Positions 15,257 to 16,073 of a stretch of 16,073 bases of DNA are shown one piece after another. Each line of letters opens with the position of its first letter. Positions within the stretch are counted from its first letter, which is position 1. The DNA lies in the NCBI GenBank assembly GCA_964639275.1, contig CAZXCQ010000144.1, positions 1 to 16,073 of the forward strand. Reading direction: 5' to 3'. The stretch is from CAZXCQ01 sp964639275. Lineage in GTDB: Bacteria > Desulfobacterota > DSM-4660 > Desulfatiglandales > Desulfatiglandaceae. A program made the position numbers and the translations under genes. The notes below the pieces were generated by a model. The model searched no databases. It was not told where the DNA came from and saw only the letters and a program-made list of their open reading frames with translations.

Positions 15257-15763
15257 TTACCCCCTCATCATCACCATGGGAGTCGATAGGTTCTTTCTGA
15301 TTTCTCTGATCGCACTCCTCTTTTTGCTCCTGCTGGCGGCGTCATTACCCTCTTCTTTGGTCGCATCATAGATGGTGAGAACGATATCCCGGTGGTCACT
15401 CATATAGTCTGGAATCTCTTTTTCGGGACTTCCCAGTTTCATCGTCAAGTGACAGTGAACACCCGCCTTTTCCGATTCGGGGAGTAATCGGTTGATATTC
15501 TCTAGGGCCTGTGCCTTCATCTCCTTGGCCGTCTCGTGCTCACCCGCCTCGGCAAAGGTCGTCGCGATCATGGCGCCTTCCATATACCTTTTGGCATGAC
15601 GCGACACTTGATGGGCCTTTTTTGCGTAGCTGCTATAGGTCTTCAGCCTGATGATCTGCAGGATATCCAGTTCTGTCCGAATGCGTTTGCAGAGTTCCAC
15701 CGCATAGCTGAATACCCTTTTATCCGGCGTCATCCCGTCGATTGCCAGCAGGACCTTTTTCAT
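15257..15763 (-). CDS. Universal stress protein-like protein with inserted FAEAGE motif
   Basis: The 168-aa product starts with a clear UspA-type strand and helix (KKVLLAIDGMTPDKRVFSYAVELCKRI) and has a later Usp-like core strand and turn (DIVLTIYDA, about 131-139) before a C-terminal strand (TPMVMMRG). The normal middle of the fold is replaced or extended by a helical stretch (about 43-93) carrying ATTFAEAGEHETAKEM (67-82), nearly identical to the motif in the small gene upstream. The G-x2-G-x9-G-S/T loop is missing, so it probably does not bind ATP in the MJ0577 manner. A good GGAGAAAGGACG precedes ATG 15763. Neighbours are the 61-aa gene 39 nt upstream and the second Usp-like gene 44 nt downstream. 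UspA relationship is likely; exact role unknown. Confidence 0.78.
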   Translation of the reverse strand: MKKVLLAIDGMTPDKRVFSYAVELCKRIRTELDILQIIRLKTYSSYAKKAHQVSRHAKRYMEGAMIATTFAEAGEHETAKEMKAQALENINRLLPESEKAGVHCHLTMKLGSPEKEIPDYMSDHRDIVLTIYDATKEEGNDAASRSKKRSAIREIRKNLSTPMVMMRG

Positions 15764-15802
15764 CGTCCTTTCTCCTCTACCTTCAAAACGGATTACACCC
15801 TC

Positions 15803-15988
15803 TTAGGCCCTCAGCACCGGACGCTGCTCTTCGCGTCTTGTGCCCCTATATTTGATCCGTTTTCGATTTTTCTTCCTTGGCGAGCGATTGATCATCTCCA
15901 GGGCAGTCTCTTTTTCACCGGCCTCGGCAAACGTGGCCGCCATCATCCATTGATCAAACCTGTTAATCCTGGCTTTGATACCCAACAT
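15803..15988 (-). CDS. Small basic protein built on the FAEAGE motif (61 aa)
   Basis: A 61-aa product beginning MLGIKARINRFDQWMMAATF, with the motif FAEAGEKETALEM at residues 20-32, followed by an arginine/lysine-rich tail (RSPRKKNRKRIKYRGTRREE). The motif region is predicted helical and is nearly all the protein has apart from the basic tail. ATG 15988 has a perfect AAGGAGG eight nt upstream; the longer in-frame start at 16027 has no Shine-Dalgarno. It is the first gene in the visible leftward cluster, 39 nt before the Usp-like gene. Short length and charged tail suggest a small binding or adaptor protein, possibly for nucleic acid or for its Usp-like neighbours, but I recognise no named family. 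Confidence 0.7.
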   Translation of the reverse strand: MLGIKARINRFDQWMMAATFAEAGEKETALEMINRSPRKKNRKRIKYRGTRREEQRPVLRA

Positions 15989-16073
15989 CTCAAACCGCCT
16001 CCTTTTTGCATCGTTATGACGTAACATCTCAAAGAACAGGGGGAAAGGTGTGGCATGGGGGTCTTTTTTTCTT

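Noticed and set aside
15989..16027. Longer start (16027) for the 61-aa protein
   Set aside because: No Shine-Dalgarno lies before 16027, whereas ATG 15988 has a perfect one that falls inside the longer reading.

Overview
The window reads as a chromosomal segment of a Gram-negative anaerobe-type bacterium, most likely a deltaproteobacterium (Desulfobacterota). This is inferred from protein style: one bifunctional Rel, a non-mevalonate IspG, Mpl peptidoglycan recycling, an NtrC-type two-component pair, and a stress/transporter cluster with a cytidylate kinase-like protein. No rRNA, tRNA, CRISPR array or intact insertion sequence is visible.

Left half (1-8312) is housekeeping. A PLP aminotransferase, cut by the window edge, runs leftward from about 1058. 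It diverges from a rightward ispG-proS-rel operon: isoprenoid precursor synthesis, prolyl-tRNA synthetase, and the (p)ppGpp synthetase/hydrolase. proS and rel overlap by 17 nt. The 363-nt divergent gap has a good candidate promoter in each direction and a perfect 11-bp hairpin in the ispG leader. rpmB (zinc-type L28) converges on rel with a 3-nt gap. mpl then runs rightward from its own upstream region.

Right half (8362-16073) is entirely leftward. In transcription order it holds: a 61-aa basic protein, two divergent universal-stress-like proteins, a 470-nt non-coding stretch, a 41-aa one-helix membrane protein, an SLC13-type permease with two RCK-C domains, a cytidylate kinase-like protein with an extra C-terminal domain, a membrane histidine kinase, and its sigma-54 response regulator. 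Spacings and strong Shine-Dalgarno sites suggest one or two stress/transport operons followed by a two-component operon.

The most interesting signals are in the right half. Three consecutive proteins share a short helical motif (FAEAGE-x-ETA-x-EM), placed differently in each and present almost alone in the 61-aa protein. The leader of the small membrane protein/permease folds on paper into three hairpins. The last hairpin is terminator-like, and its 5' arm is also perfectly complementary to the downstream Shine-Dalgarno site, so it looks like a riboswitch or attenuator. Upstream of it lies a head-to-head pair of a palindromic repeat of the type that yields spurious 'PAKAGIQ' peptides.
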